Shown piece after piece: positions 7,633-17,121 of a stretch of 31,673 bases of DNA. The position numbers were made by a program, and so were the translations under genes. The DNA is taken from the NCBI GenBank assembly GCA_040758525.1, contig JBFLVQ010000030.1, forward strand, positions 1 through 31,673, given 5' to 3'. The first letter of the stretch is position 1. Each line of letters opens with the position of its first letter. The notes below the pieces were generated by a model. The model was not told where the DNA came from and searched no databases. It was given only the letters and a program-made list of their open reading frames with translations. Origin of the DNA: JBFLVQ01 sp040758525 (GTDB taxonomy: Bacteria > Acidobacteriota > Blastocatellia > Chloracidobacteriales > JADJPF01).

Positions 7633-9570
7633 TTAAGCCAGCAGAGCAATAACACGAAAGCCAAGAAAATCGTTCTTACTATTTGGCCAGCTACCAGTTC
7701 GTGTGGCAGCGCGACAGAGGGTACTATTGACATACCAGGAGCCGCCGCGAATTACCCGGCGGGTAGTATCTCCTCCGCTTTGCCAGATTCTCTCATCGGT
7801 AGGGGCATCTTGATAGTTATCATGCCAGGGGTCGGCACACCACTCCCAAACATTGCCATGCATATCATATAGGCCATATGTGTTGGCAAAACCTAGACTA
7901 CCCACAGGTATTGTACTATTACGACTGATCCCCTTTGGACCTTCGCCATAACGTAGTATGCCATTGTAATTGGCCAATTCCGAATTGATAGTAGGGCCAA
8001 AATGGAAAGGTGTCTGTGTACCTGCACGGCAGGCATATTCCCATTGCGCCTCACTAGGCAATGAATAGCTACGCCCAGTTTTCTGTGATAGCCGTGCACA
8101 GAACTCTTCGCAATCTTCCCAAGAGACATTTTCTACTGGACGGCTGTCACCTTTGAAGCTGGCTGGATCGGACAACAATGGACGGTAAACTTGTGGCAGA
8201 TTTGCGATCGCCGCCCACTGCACCTGTGTGATCTGAAATTTTGCGATAAAAAATGGAGATATACTTACCTGATGTTGCGGGCCTTCATCCTTAGAACGTT
8301 TCAATTCGCTTGCTGGCGAACCCATCAAGAAGGTGCCACCAGGAATCAGTACCATATCCAGTTTTATGCCTGCGCCTAAATCTTCATAGAAACAGTCTGC
8401 TTGGACACGGCGGCGCTGATTAATCTCGCCTTGCTCATTTACAGTCACCACTTCAAACTCATAGCCAGCTAGCGGTCCCCTAGTTAGATTTGCCAATCCT
8501 GTATAGGGTCTAGTCAAATAGGCGGCTTGGTCTGCAGCATTAGTAAGAAGTTTGATGGTTGGCAGTTCGCTATCAGAATCGAGCACTTCAATAGCATAAA
8601 GCGGCCCCGTCAAGCCATTTACAGAAATATTGAGAGCTTCTCGCAACTCCCTAATCAACTCCTCACAACTGGCTGGTCGGTCATTACGATCTTTAGCCAT
8701 TGTGCGGGCAATCGTGTAGCTAAATGCTTCTGATACACCAGCCACCGTCTTATGCAATAATGGCGGTGGGACAAGCATATGTTTGGTGGCCATTTCTTGA
8801 ATTGTCTCGCCAGTAAAAGGTAGCTGTCCAGCAATCAACTCATAAAAGACTACTCCCAGGCTGTAGATATCTGCCCGCGCATCTATCTTCAGACCACTAT
8901 CGTTTGGCACCGCTCCCCAATGTTCCGGTGACATATAATAGGGCGTGCCAAGAAACTGATCATTACGTGTCATCGCAGTAAATCCCTCATTAACCTTGGC
9001 AATACCCAAATCGAGCAACTTAACAATAGGTTTACCATCACTAGATTGACCTATCATTATGTTATCTGGCTTTAGATCACGGTGCACAATATTCATCGTA
9101 TGTGCAGCATTAAGAGCGCTAGCAATCGGCTTAAGAATCTGATAAGCCTCTAGTGCCGAGAAGCGCCCACGTCGTTTCAGTTCTTTTGTCAGCGTATGGC
9201 CATCAATGTATTCAAGTACCATATAAGCCATACCTTCATTGCTGGTACGCAAATCATGCACAGTGACAACATTAGGATGACGGAAACGACGTGCAGCTTG
9301 GCCTTCACGTAGAAAGCGGCGCAAAGATTCCGGACTTTCGCTTAGGTGCTGGGATAAGATTTTGATTGCCACACAATCACCCAAAAGAATATGGCGTGCG
9401 CGATAAACGGCGCCCATTCCCCCTTTACCGATTAGCGCCTCAATATGATATTGCCCATCCAGATTCACACCTACCAGCGATGTTAGATCCATCTCCAGTA
9501 CATCACCATCCCTGGGACAGAATTTCATATTATCCTCAAACCTATTTTGACAATTGGGGCAGATTTTCAT
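7633..9570 (-). CDS. Serine/threonine protein kinase fused to SUMF/FGE-like domain
   Basis: A 645-residue fusion, counted from the ATG at 9570; an open TTG start 75 bases upstream is less likely. Order: a zinc-ribbon-like start (Cys 4, 7, 18 in CPNC...FCPRDGD); a Hanks-type kinase (about 41-310) with GKGGMGAVYRA, Lys70, HRDLKPDN (163-170), DLG instead of DFG (187-189) and GTPYYMSPE (209-217); a linker; then a SUMF/formylglycine-enzyme fold from about 400 to the end (MVLIPGGTFLMGSP, RPVENVSWEDCEEFC, LPSEAQWEYACRAGT, GNVWEWC, RRVIRGGSWY, LGFRVI). No membrane helix is seen. True FGE uses two Cys near the end; here only one (LCRAATR) seems to be kept, so a binding rather than an oxidase role is inferred. 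The kinase residues look intact. Confidence 0.93.
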   Translation of the reverse strand: MKICPNCQNRFEDNMKFCPRDGDVLEMDLTSLVGVNLDGQYHIEALIGKGGMGAVYRARHILLGDCVAIKILSQHLSESPESLRRFLREGQAARRFRHPNVVTVHDLRTSNEGMAYMVLEYIDGHTLTKELKRRGRFSALEAYQILKPIASALNAAHTMNIVHRDLKPDNIMIGQSSDGKPIVKLLDLGIAKVNEGFTAMTRNDQFLGTPYYMSPEHWGAVPNDSGLKIDARADIYSLGVVFYELIAGQLPFTGETIQEMATKHMLVPPPLLHKTVAGVSEAFSYTIARTMAKDRNDRPASCEELIRELREALNISVNGLTGPLYAIEVLDSDSELPTIKLLTNAADQAAYLTRPYTGLANLTRGPLAGYEFEVVTVNEQGEINQRRRVQADCFYEDLGAGIKLDMVLIPGGTFLMGSPASELKRSKDEGPQHQVSISPFFIAKFQITQVQWAAIANLPQVYRPLLSDPASFKGDSRPVENVSWEDCEEFCARLSQKTGRSYSLPSEAQWEYACRAGTQTPFHFGPTINSELANYNGILRYGEGPKGISRNSTIPVGSLGFANTYGLYDMHGNVWEWCADPWHDNYQDAPTDERIWQSGGDTTRRVIRGGSWYVNSTLCRAATRTGSWPNSKNDFLGFRVIALLA

Positions 9571-9731
9571 TTCCTTTTTTCCATCGCTTCCACGATATTT
9601 TAACCATACATAATAAGTGCCTATTCCGCCGTTCTCGGTTGGCAAGACTTACTTCCGTAACAATAATATAATAACCGGAAAACTAGCAACGCTAGATAAG
9701 GGCTAAATAAAGACTAGAGAAGGAAAGAGTC

Positions 9732-10094
9732 GTGAAACGCGCCATACTACTTTTATTTGTACCAATATTGATGGGCCTGAGCGCTTGCCAACCACCTGCT
9801 AAACCAAACAAGATTGCCCGTATAAGCAGTCTTCTTACCCATGCGGATGGCGACCAGGTAGAGATAGGCGGTTGGATCAACAGTGCTGAAGGTGATGATG
9901 AAGTAGGTTACGAACTTATTATGACCGATACTCCCAACTCTTCCCCACAGGCAGTAATAACGCTTAAAGATGGCCAGACCAGTCCAGGCCAGGAGAAAGA
10001 AGGATGTGTACGTGCCAAGATCTTTCGACGTGTTGAGGTGGGTGGCGCGACTACACTCTGGCTGAAGGACGCGGAAGTGATCGAGTGTTACTAA
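9732..10094 (+). CDS. Small lipoprotein of unknown function
   Basis: A 120-residue lipoprotein with a GTG start at 9732, preceded by an AGGAAAGAG ribosome binding site. The signal peptide ends in a good lipobox, LSAC, with the lipidated Cys at residue 19. The mature part has an alternating beta-like pattern (VEIGGWINSAEGDDEVGYEL, then CVRAKIFRRVEVGG), which may be an OB-type fold; this is only an impression. Two more Cys occur, one near the C-terminus (IECY). It is divergent from the kinase-SUMF gene, and the 161-base gap between them must hold both promoters. No family is recognised. Confidence 0.75.
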   Translation: MKRAILLLFVPILMGLSACQPPAKPNKIARISSLLTHADGDQVEIGGWINSAEGDDEVGYELIMTDTPNSSPQAVITLKDGQTSPGQEKEGCVRAKIFRRVEVGGATTLWLKDAEVIECY

Positions 10095-10164
10095 GAAGGG
10101 TGGTTGGAGAGTTACCTGATACCTTTATGTTAAAATAACGTTAGATTTCAACTGGAGGATATTA

Positions 10165-10623
10165 ATGCGTCGAATAGTATTATTCTTATTGGTAATAACC
10201 TTATTGACCTTAACAGCTACAGCACAAGTAGAGCGCGATCGCCTACAGACCAACCCAATTGAGCCAGAAGGTTTCTTAGGCCTACGTTTAGGCCATAGCG
10301 TGCAATATGCTGAAGAGCTATTAGGGGATGCCGATATTGTACGTCAAGGCAGTCTTGAATGGCATTTCCGTACTGCCGACTATGATCCTTATGAAGCGCT
10401 TACCGCCCTCGCCGATAGAGGCAAGATCAATGGCTTTATTGCGCACATACGCGCTAACCGGCTACAATTTAGCGACCTATCATTGCGTCCAGAACAGAAT
10501 AGACTGGGTACCTTCCATGCTTCACGTGATTATGAAACTTCAGAATATAAGGTGAAGGTATTGGTAATAGGTGACGATGGTACTTATGTACGTAGAATTA
10601 TGATGAGTTCCAAGCACAAATAA
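10165..10623 (+). CDS. Small periplasmic protein of unknown function
   Basis: A 152-residue protein with a clear signal peptide (residues 1-20, ending TATA before Gln21). The ribosome binding site GGAGG lies 7 bases before the ATG. The mature protein is mixed alpha/beta with FLGLRLGHSVQYAEELLGDAD near its start, a pattern seen in small exported proteins with a BamE/SmpA-like fold, but the match is too weak to name a family. No Cys is in the mature part. It lies 70 bases downstream of the lipoprotein gene on the same strand and may share its transcript. Confidence 0.72.
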   Translation: MRRIVLFLLVITLLTLTATAQVERDRLQTNPIEPEGFLGLRLGHSVQYAEELLGDADIVRQGSLEWHFRTADYDPYEALTALADRGKINGFIAHIRANRLQFSDLSLRPEQNRLGTFHASRDYETSEYKVKVLVIGDDGTYVRRIMMSSKHK

Positions 10624-10660
10624 TAGCTATGAACTAATCTAGATCGGTACCATTGCCTCA

Positions 10661-10689
10661 TTGCTTGGTCTACTAAACTCTGTTATAAT
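10661..10689 (+). promoter_or_regulatory. Sigma70-type promoter for the 83-aa gene
   Basis: TTGCTT (10661-10666) and a perfect TATAAT (10684-10689) are separated by exactly 17 bases. Transcription would start near 10696 and leave a leader of about 60 bases before the ATG at 10758. That leader holds a perfect 6-bp hairpin, GGAGAT-TTA-ATCTCC (10723-10737). Confidence 0.65.
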
Positions 10690-10722
10690 GCCGAAATAAT
10701 ACGGCAGCTAGGTTTTCGTGCC

Positions 10723-10737
10723 GGAGATTTAATCTCC
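10723..10737 (+). repeat. Leader hairpin before the 83-aa gene
   Basis: A perfect 6-bp stem with a 3-base loop in the short leader downstream of the promoter at 10661-10689. It contains GGAG in one arm. It ends 20 bases before the start codon and may affect translation or mRNA stability. No known riboswitch is recognised. Confidence 0.4.
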
Positions 10738-10757
10738 AAATTAAAAAGGTTGGGAAA

Positions 10758-11009
10758 ATGAAAGCAGAAGAATTCAACAATATCTGCAAACAACTAAAAA
10801 CTGGCACGGAGCTGATCTTAAAGCTAAATCACTATGAACATGGCGAGAAGCTTAACGGACTCTTCCTCAATTTCACAGAAGCAGGTAAGTATCCAGGAAT
10901 GATGTCTCTCATCACCCCACAAGGATCAGTAGCAATACTTTCTGATTGGATTAGCGAACTGCAGATTATTCCTAAAACCTCTCGGCACGGACACACTTCT
11001 AGCGAATAG
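10758..11009 (+). CDS. Conserved-looking small cytoplasmic protein, unknown function
   Basis: An 83-residue soluble protein with no signal peptide. An AAGGTTGGG stretch just before the ATG can act as the ribosome binding site, and a good promoter lies about 70 bases upstream. The sequence starts with a charged helix (KAEEFNNICKQLKTG), then beta-like parts (ELILKLNHYEHGEKLNGLFLNF, GSVAILSDWISELQII), giving a small SH3- or Sm-like impression that I cannot confirm. It lies 128 bases upstream of ettA on the same strand and may be cotranscribed with it. Confidence 0.65.
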   Translation: MKAEEFNNICKQLKTGTELILKLNHYEHGEKLNGLFLNFTEAGKYPGMMSLITPQGSVAILSDWISELQIIPKTSRHGHTSSE

Positions 11010-11137
11010 CACTTACGACAATCTATCGGATCGGAAAAGAATAGGCCAAGACAGTAGACAGGCTGTCAGCACGCCGATAAACTTCTCTACTCGCGCGCTA
11101 GATCAATTGCGCACTAAAAAAGCAGGATGGACAACTG

Positions 11138-12823
11138 ATGAGCAACGTACCCAATAAAGTCATCTGCTCCATGGTGGGAGTAAGCAAGCATTATGATAAG
11201 AAGGCAGTTCTCAAAGAGATCTATCTCTCCTATTTCTACGGTGCCAAGATTGGCGTGATCGGTCTCAATGGTTCTGGTAAGAGTTCGCTACTACGTATAT
11301 TGGCTGGCGTGGACAAAGAGATTATCGGTGAAGTCGCCTATTCACCAGGCTACAGCGTAGGTTTTCTTGAGCAGGAACCGCGCCTAGACGAGACTAAAAC
11401 CGTACGAGAAATTGTTGCAGAGGGTGTACAAGAAAAGGTGGATCTACTTAAAGAATATGAGCAGATCAATGAGAAGTTTGCCACTCCCATGTCTGATGAT
11501 GAGATGAGCGCGCTACTAGAACGTCAAGGCGCAGTACAAGAACGCCTAGATGCGCTTGATGCTTGGGATTTAGATAGCAAATTAGAAATGGCTATGGATG
11601 CATTACGCTGTCCATCTGGAGACACCTCTATAAAGATATTATCAGGTGGCGAATGTCGCCGTGTCGCACTCTGTCGATTACTATTACAACGACCTGATAT
11701 TCTACTGCTTGACGAACCAACCAATCATCTAGATGCTGAATCGGTCGCTTGGTTAGAACAACATTTACAACAGTATCCTGGTACTGTAATCGCAGTTACT
11801 CATGATCGTTATTTCTTAGATAATGTTGCGGGCTGGATTCTAGAACTAGATCGTGGACGTGGTATTCCTTGGCAGGGTAACTACTCCTCCTGGTTAGAAC
11901 AGAAACAGCTACGTCTACAACAGGAAGAGAAGGCCGAGACACAGCGTGTTAAGACGCTAGAGCGTGAACTAGAATGGATACGAATGTCACCCAAAGGTCG
12001 TCAAGCTAAGGGCAAGGCGCGCATCAATGCTTATGAGGCGTTACTTAATCAAGAGACAGAAAAACGTATACAAGAGCTAGAAATCTACATCCCTGCTGGT
12101 CCAAGACTAGGCAAGGTGGTAATACAGACTGAGAATCTTAATAAAGCATATGGTGAACGGCTTCTTATCGATAATCTCACCTTCTCATTACCACCTGGTG
12201 GTATCGTTGGTGTGATCGGTGCCAATGGTGCTGGTAAGACAACGCTTTTTCGAATGATCACAAACCAAGAGCAACCAGATAGCGGCAGTATACATATTGG
12301 CGAGACGGTAAAGCTTGCTTATGTTGATCAATCGCGTGATACTCTTACCGCTAACAAAACCATTTGGGAGGAGATCTCAGATGGCCTCGATACTATTGTG
12401 CTTGGTAACCGACAGATCAATTCTCGCGCCTATGTTGCACGTTTCAACTTCTCCGGTCAGGACCAACAAAAGAAGGTTGGCACACTCTCGGGTGGTGAAC
12501 GTAACCGTGTACATCTGGCTAAGATGCTTAAACAGTCGGCCAATGTGTTGCTACTTGACGAGCCAACCAATGATCTAGATGTCAATACAATGCGCGCACT
12601 AGAAGAGGGGCTGGAGAATTTTGCTGGTTGTGCAGTTGTGATCAGTCACGATCGTTGGTTCCTAGATCGTGTTGCTACACATATTCTTGCCTTCGAGGGT
12701 AATAGTAAGGTGGTCTGGTTTGAAGGAAACTACTCCGATTACGAAGCTGATCGCCGTGCACGATTAGGTAGTGCCGCTGATCAGCCACATCGTATCAAGT
12801 ACCGTCAGCTTACTCGTGACTGA
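11138..12823 (+). CDS. ettA: Energy-dependent translational throttle protein EttA (ABC-F)
   Basis: EttA is a ribosome-bound ABC-F ATPase that binds the E site and couples the first elongation steps to the ATP/ADP ratio. The 561 residues match the E. coli length. Two ABC domains are seen: Walker A GLNGSGKSS (42-50), signature LSGGECRRVAL (about 169-179) and Walker B LLLDEPTNHLD (about 189-199); then GANGAGKTT (about 361-369), LSGGERNRV and LLLDEPTNDLD. The interdomain linker is charged and contains ELEWIRMSPKGRQAKGKAR, typical of EttA rather than Uup or drug-resistance ABC-F proteins. No membrane helices are present. An AGGA motif lies about 10 bases before the ATG. hrpB follows after 28 bases. 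Confidence 0.95.
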   Translation: MSNVPNKVICSMVGVSKHYDKKAVLKEIYLSYFYGAKIGVIGLNGSGKSSLLRILAGVDKEIIGEVAYSPGYSVGFLEQEPRLDETKTVREIVAEGVQEKVDLLKEYEQINEKFATPMSDDEMSALLERQGAVQERLDALDAWDLDSKLEMAMDALRCPSGDTSIKILSGGECRRVALCRLLLQRPDILLLDEPTNHLDAESVAWLEQHLQQYPGTVIAVTHDRYFLDNVAGWILELDRGRGIPWQGNYSSWLEQKQLRLQQEEKAETQRVKTLERELEWIRMSPKGRQAKGKARINAYEALLNQETEKRIQELEIYIPAGPRLGKVVIQTENLNKAYGERLLIDNLTFSLPPGGIVGVIGANGAGKTTLFRMITNQEQPDSGSIHIGETVKLAYVDQSRDTLTANKTIWEEISDGLDTIVLGNRQINSRAYVARFNFSGQDQQKKVGTLSGGERNRVHLAKMLKQSANVLLLDEPTNDLDVNTMRALEEGLENFAGCAVVISHDRWFLDRVATHILAFEGNSKVVWFEGNYSDYEADRRARLGSAADQPHRIKYRQLTRD

Positions 12824-12851
12824 TTCCATTAACATGTAATTAAAGTTCACA

Positions 12852-15467
12852 ATGAGTGAACCACTACCAATCGATCCTCTCTTACCCGAATTGCTAAAAC
12901 ATTTGCGAGAATCTCGCTGTCTGGTTCTGCAGGCGCCGCCTGGCGCTGGCAAGACCACGCGTGTTCCTCGTGCCTTGTTAGAGGCTGGTATAGGTGAACG
13001 TAAAGAGATAATTGTGCTTGAACCACGCCGACTGGCAGCACGATTAGCAGCAAGACGTGTAGCAGAAGAGTTGGGTGAACGAGTAGGTGAGACAGTCGGT
13101 TATCAGGTCCGTTTCGACGAGGTTGCCGGTCCATATACATGTTTACGTTTTATCACTGAAGGTATTCTTACTCGTCGCTTACTTTCCGATCCGTTTTTAG
13201 AATCGGTAAGCGCAGTAGTGCTTGATGAGTTTCATGAGCGACATCTACAAGCAGATGTCGCGATCGCACTGTTGCGTCGGCTACAACTTACTACACGGCC
13301 CGATCTAAGATTGCTAGTGATGTCAGCGACTGTTGCAACTGCTCCCGTTGCCCATTTCCTAGGTGATTGTGCTACTTTCCAAACTGAAGGAAAACGTTAT
13401 CCAGTTAATATTGAGTATCTATCTAAACCTGATGATCGTGCATTGGAGATTCAGATTGCCGCCGCCGTACGACGGCTACTAATGGAAGGTTGGTCAGGAG
13501 ATATTCTAGTCTTTCTACCTGGCGCTGCTGAGATTCGGCGCGCACATACAGCTTGTGCAAATATCTCATCAGATCTGTTAGTGCTACCGCTACATGGAGA
13601 TTTACCACCAGCTCAGCAAGATCGTGCAATACGTCCTACAACACAACGTAAGATTATTCTCTCAACCAATGTTGCAGAATCTTCTGTAACCATAGAGGGT
13701 GTAACAGTGGTGATCGATAGTGGCCTGGCTCGTACTGCTAGTTATTCACCCTGGTCAGGTCTACCTATGCTGAGAGTCGAACGAATCAGCCAGGCATCTG
13801 CAATTCAACGTGCTGGACGCGCAGGGCGATTAGGTCCGGGTCGTTGTCTACGCCTCTATACCAAAGCAGATTACGAAGCGCGTCCACAACATGAAATCGC
13901 AGAGATTCATCGTGCCGATCTAGCAGAGACTATGCTTGAATTATCTGCCGCAGGCATTAATGATTGCGCTTCTTTGCAATGGCTAGAAACTCCTCCAGCA
14001 GCCACTATTGATGCTGCCAAGGCTCTACTTAATCGACTCGGGGCAATTAATAATCAAGGCACAATTACTACACTGGGGCGAAAAATGCTCGCTTTTCCAG
14101 TTCATCCTCGTCAGGCGCGACTTATTTGTGAAGCACAGGCACGTGGTGTAGCAAGTGATGGTTGTTTACTGGCAGCACTGATCGGAGAGCGCGATATACG
14201 TATCACCGCGCGAGCTGTAGGGCTTTCGCCGCGACATTTTGCTGAGGCCATGCCTGCTCAGGCATCTTCTGATCTGTTAGTGCTGCTAGATAGTTTCAAA
14301 GATGCCGAACAGGCTCACTTTTCTCCTGAGCGTCTGCGCACATTAGGATTAGAAGCAGGCGCAACACTCACAGTTGAGCGTGTTCGCCGCCATTTGGTTA
14401 AGCTTTGTCGTTCTACCGAACCGACTCACCAACAAACAACACACTCTGATACTGCACTGCTTATTGCTCTGCTAGCTGGTTATCCTGATCGTGTTGCGCG
14501 TTGCCGCCCTAATGCCGGTGATAAGCGTGTAGAATTGTTACTTGCCAATGGAGGATCTGCACAACTAGCAGAATCGAGTGTAGTACAAACGGCTCAATTT
14601 CTCCTGGCAATTGATGCTGAGCAGCGACAGGGACAGACTTTAGTAACAATAGGTGGCGGGCGTAGCGCCACTACTTTAGTGCGTCTAGCCAGTGCTATTG
14701 AACCAGACTGGTTGATAGAGCTGTTCTTCGATGCAATTCAGGAAACAGATGAATTAATTTGGGATGAACAGACCGAACGTGTAGAGGCAGTACGACGTCT
14801 CTATTATGATCAATTGATTATTGAGGAGAGTCGCTCTTTTACCCCCGATCCTGACAAGGTAGCATCTTTGCTAACACAAGCAGCATTGACTGCTGGACCA
14901 AGAAGTTTTGTCTCAGACGAGCAACTAGATCACTTTCTTGCTCGTATCAACTTGCTTGCTAATACTATTCCGGAAGCGGGATTTGTTAACCTTAATGAAG
15001 AGCATGTACAAATAGCATTGGCACACATCTGTGTTGGCTATAACAGTTTTGCGCAATTACGCAAAGCTATACAGGCAGGTAGATTGATCTTAGCATTAGA
15101 ACAACTACTCACACCGGAACAGCGACGACAATTACAAACAATGGCACCGGAACGTATACCATTACCAAATGGTCGGCTTGTGCGTATACACTATGAACTA
15201 GATAAACCACCTTGGATTGCTTCACGATTACAAGATTTCTTTGGTATGGCAAAGGCACCCACGATCGCAGGTGGACGTGTCAAATTGGTACTACACTTAT
15301 TGGCGCCCAATCAACGCCCTGTCCAGGTTACTACAGATCTAGCCAGTTTTTGGACACAGGTTTATCCACAACTGCGCAAAGAGTTGAGCCGACGTTATCC
15401 ACGTCATGCTTGGCCGGAAAACCCACTAGCGTCATCACCACCAACAGCGAGTAAGATTAAGAAGTAA
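12852..15467 (+). CDS. hrpB: ATP-dependent helicase HrpB (DEAH-box)
   Basis: An 871-residue DEAH/DExH-type helicase of the HrpB family. Its cellular role is poorly known, but it is thought to act on RNA. Motifs: Walker A APPGAGKTT (28-36), LEPRRLAARLAA (motif Ia), VLDEFHERH at about 123 (the family's DE-F-H form of motif II), MSATV (about 158, motif III), STNVAESSVTIEG, and QRAGRAGRLGPG (about 318, motif VI). The long C-terminal region to PRHAWPENP is the HrpB-specific extension, including YPDRVARCR and RLVRIHYELDKPPW. It starts 28 bases after ettA and probably shares its transcript. The ribosome binding site is weak. Confidence 0.95.
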   Translation: MSEPLPIDPLLPELLKHLRESRCLVLQAPPGAGKTTRVPRALLEAGIGERKEIIVLEPRRLAARLAARRVAEELGERVGETVGYQVRFDEVAGPYTCLRFITEGILTRRLLSDPFLESVSAVVLDEFHERHLQADVAIALLRRLQLTTRPDLRLLVMSATVATAPVAHFLGDCATFQTEGKRYPVNIEYLSKPDDRALEIQIAAAVRRLLMEGWSGDILVFLPGAAEIRRAHTACANISSDLLVLPLHGDLPPAQQDRAIRPTTQRKIILSTNVAESSVTIEGVTVVIDSGLARTASYSPWSGLPMLRVERISQASAIQRAGRAGRLGPGRCLRLYTKADYEARPQHEIAEIHRADLAETMLELSAAGINDCASLQWLETPPAATIDAAKALLNRLGAINNQGTITTLGRKMLAFPVHPRQARLICEAQARGVASDGCLLAALIGERDIRITARAVGLSPRHFAEAMPAQASSDLLVLLDSFKDAEQAHFSPERLRTLGLEAGATLTVERVRRHLVKLCRSTEPTHQQTTHSDTALLIALLAGYPDRVARCRPNAGDKRVELLLANGGSAQLAESSVVQTAQFLLAIDAEQRQGQTLVTIGGGRSATTLVRLASAIEPDWLIELFFDAIQETDELIWDEQTERVEAVRRLYYDQLIIEESRSFTPDPDKVASLLTQAALTAGPRSFVSDEQLDHFLARINLLANTIPEAGFVNLNEEHVQIALAHICVGYNSFAQLRKAIQAGRLILALEQLLTPEQRRQLQTMAPERIPLPNGRLVRIHYELDKPPWIASRLQDFFGMAKAPTIAGGRVKLVLHLLAPNQRPVQVTTDLASFWTQVYPQLRKELSRRYPRHAWPENPLASSPPTASKIKK

Positions 15468-15565
15468 GATGGAGTGGAAGAAGCGGTTGACTTTTAGTGT
15501 GAATAAGCCGTCAATAAATTAGTGACAAAAACAAGCCTAGGCTTTAATAGTATTCAGAGGTCGAT

Positions 15566-17005
15566 ATGAAAACCCATGTAAATGATCCTTGCCCTTGTGG
15601 TAGCGGAAAGAAATATAAGAAGTGTTGTATGGATAAGGAGACCAACTCAAACCAGATTATCGATATACAAACCAAATTAAAGGATGATCTTATTTCTGTT
15701 GGTGAAATAGGTGATTATGGAGAGCCAAAGGCAGATACTGCATTCTTCAAAAATCATCCTGAGGAAGAATCACACTATCCGATCTTCATCAGTATCCTAA
15801 CCAATCCAACACTAGAAGATGTTGCCACGCTGCTGGTTAAAAAAGAGACATCGAGATGGAAGGCGGAAGAGCGAAAGATCCTTGCAACAGATGATATAGA
15901 CGAGTTGATCAGCTTTATGAAGCAAGGCATCGATAATCTTAATACTCGTGTATTTTTAGACAAAATAGTTAATCAAGCAGAAGTAGCGGTTGCAAAGATT
16001 CTCACGGAACTAGAGCAGCCCGAGAGCGGTAAGTTTGCTGAATTAGCAGTAAGAGCAATATATGAATCGGATATTGATTGTATCGATAGGCTAATCGAGT
16101 TGGTGAAGAAGCCTGTGCCTAATGCTTACACGCTCTCATTACTCTGTCTGTTGTTAGGGCTATCCGATGCTGAAAAAGCTATTAAGCCACTGTGGGATTG
16201 TTACCATTTCTTGAAAGAGAGATATCCAGATAAGACTTATGTAGAAGGGGCATTTATAGGTCTATTTGAACTCTGTGCTGATGAGAGTGAGTTTGCTGAT
16301 CCAGAAACAGATGATGATGACTATTATGATGAAGATGATGATGATGATATATTTGCTGATCTAGATCGCTTTGCTAGCAAACATTCTCTTGAAGAAGTAA
16401 CCCTAAATGAACTGCAGAAGCTTATTGAAACCGATAAGAAGATCGCCGCAATAGAACTATTCCGTGAAAAGACTAATGTTGGACTGAAAGAAGCAAAAGA
16501 TGCTATTGAAGAGCTTGAATCAATTCTAATGGATACCGACTTTGAAGATGAGGATGATGAGTTTGATGAAGCTGATGAATATGATGAAGCTGAGGCAGCG
16601 GCACAAGATACCAGAATAGAGGCAATTCTAGGTACGAAAAGATTGGATGTTACCAAGAAAACCATTAAAACCTACCTCACCTATCTAAAACAGAACATCA
16701 CACTACCTTGTGAACTTACTGGTATTGAGGATTTTGATTGGGAGGAACGTTATGTTTTTGGTTATGGTAGCAAGAAAGAGTATGAAGAGTTGAAAAAGAC
16801 TCATCCTTCTTATACTGATGAATACAACCTGCTTAGCTTCCAAGACGATATTGATGTAGATACTGGCATCCTTGTTAAGGTTCAACGTATATCTGACAAA
16901 AAGCAATTTACTCTACCATTAGCAGATCTAGAAGCGACTAATGAACAATCCCATAATTACCAATTGCTAGACGATTATTCTGTCTGGTTTGTAAACTACC
17001 GCTAG
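15566..17005 (+). CDS. SEC-C motif protein with acidic linker and L7/L12-C-like segment
   Basis: A 479-residue multidomain protein, AGAGG before the ATG. Order: a zinc-binding SEC-C motif at the very start (Cys 9, 11, 20, 21 in DPCPCGSGKKYKKCC); a helical region (about 60-245) resembling HEAT-like DUF1186-type repeats (ILTNPTLEDVATLL, KPLWDCYHFLKERYPD); a highly acidic stretch of Asp/Glu/Tyr (about 246-266); a segment (about 279-318) with KIAAIELFREKTNVGLKEAK that closely resembles the ribosomal L7/L12 C-terminal helices; a second acidic stretch; and a C-terminal domain (about 355-479) with LPCELTGIEDFDWEERYVFG that I do not recognise. The L7/L12-like part suggests contact with the translation machinery, but this is inference. 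It is cytoplasmic. Confidence 0.85.
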   Translation: MKTHVNDPCPCGSGKKYKKCCMDKETNSNQIIDIQTKLKDDLISVGEIGDYGEPKADTAFFKNHPEEESHYPIFISILTNPTLEDVATLLVKKETSRWKAEERKILATDDIDELISFMKQGIDNLNTRVFLDKIVNQAEVAVAKILTELEQPESGKFAELAVRAIYESDIDCIDRLIELVKKPVPNAYTLSLLCLLLGLSDAEKAIKPLWDCYHFLKERYPDKTYVEGAFIGLFELCADESEFADPETDDDDYYDEDDDDDIFADLDRFASKHSLEEVTLNELQKLIETDKKIAAIELFREKTNVGLKEAKDAIEELESILMDTDFEDEDDEFDEADEYDEAEAAAQDTRIEAILGTKRLDVTKKTIKTYLTYLKQNITLPCELTGIEDFDWEERYVFGYGSKKEYEELKKTHPSYTDEYNLLSFQDDIDVDTGILVKVQRISDKKQFTLPLADLEATNEQSHNYQLLDDYSVWFVNYR

Positions 17006-17081
17006 CCTTGTGCAATAGAAAAAAGTGTCTGATAGCGCTGGCAAAGACCTGCCAAGTCTTCTTGCAGCAAGGCACTTTTTT
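17005..17081 (+). terminator. Possible terminator after the SEC-C gene
   Basis: GCCTTG (17005-17010) can pair with CAAGGC (17068-17073), and AAAAAAGTG (17019-17027) with CACTTTTTT (17073-17081). An inner AAGAC/GTCTT hairpin (17044-17060) lies between. The last arm runs into a T-rich tract. The stems are far apart and partly exclusive, so this is a modest candidate. It lies between the SEC-C stop codon and the tRNA. Confidence 0.4.
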
Positions 17082-17121
17082 CGCTATCTTTTCCTTTCTC
17101 AAAATACTGCCCGGCCATTTT

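Noticed and set aside
9571..9645. Longer start for the kinase-SUMF gene
   Set aside because: The upstream start is TTG, and the zinc-ribbon motif begins right after the ATG at 9570, as in related kinases.
16324..16665. 113-residue Ser-rich minus-strand open frame
   Set aside because: It is the antisense reading of the Asp/Glu codons (GAT/GAA) of the acidic stretches in the SEC-C gene.
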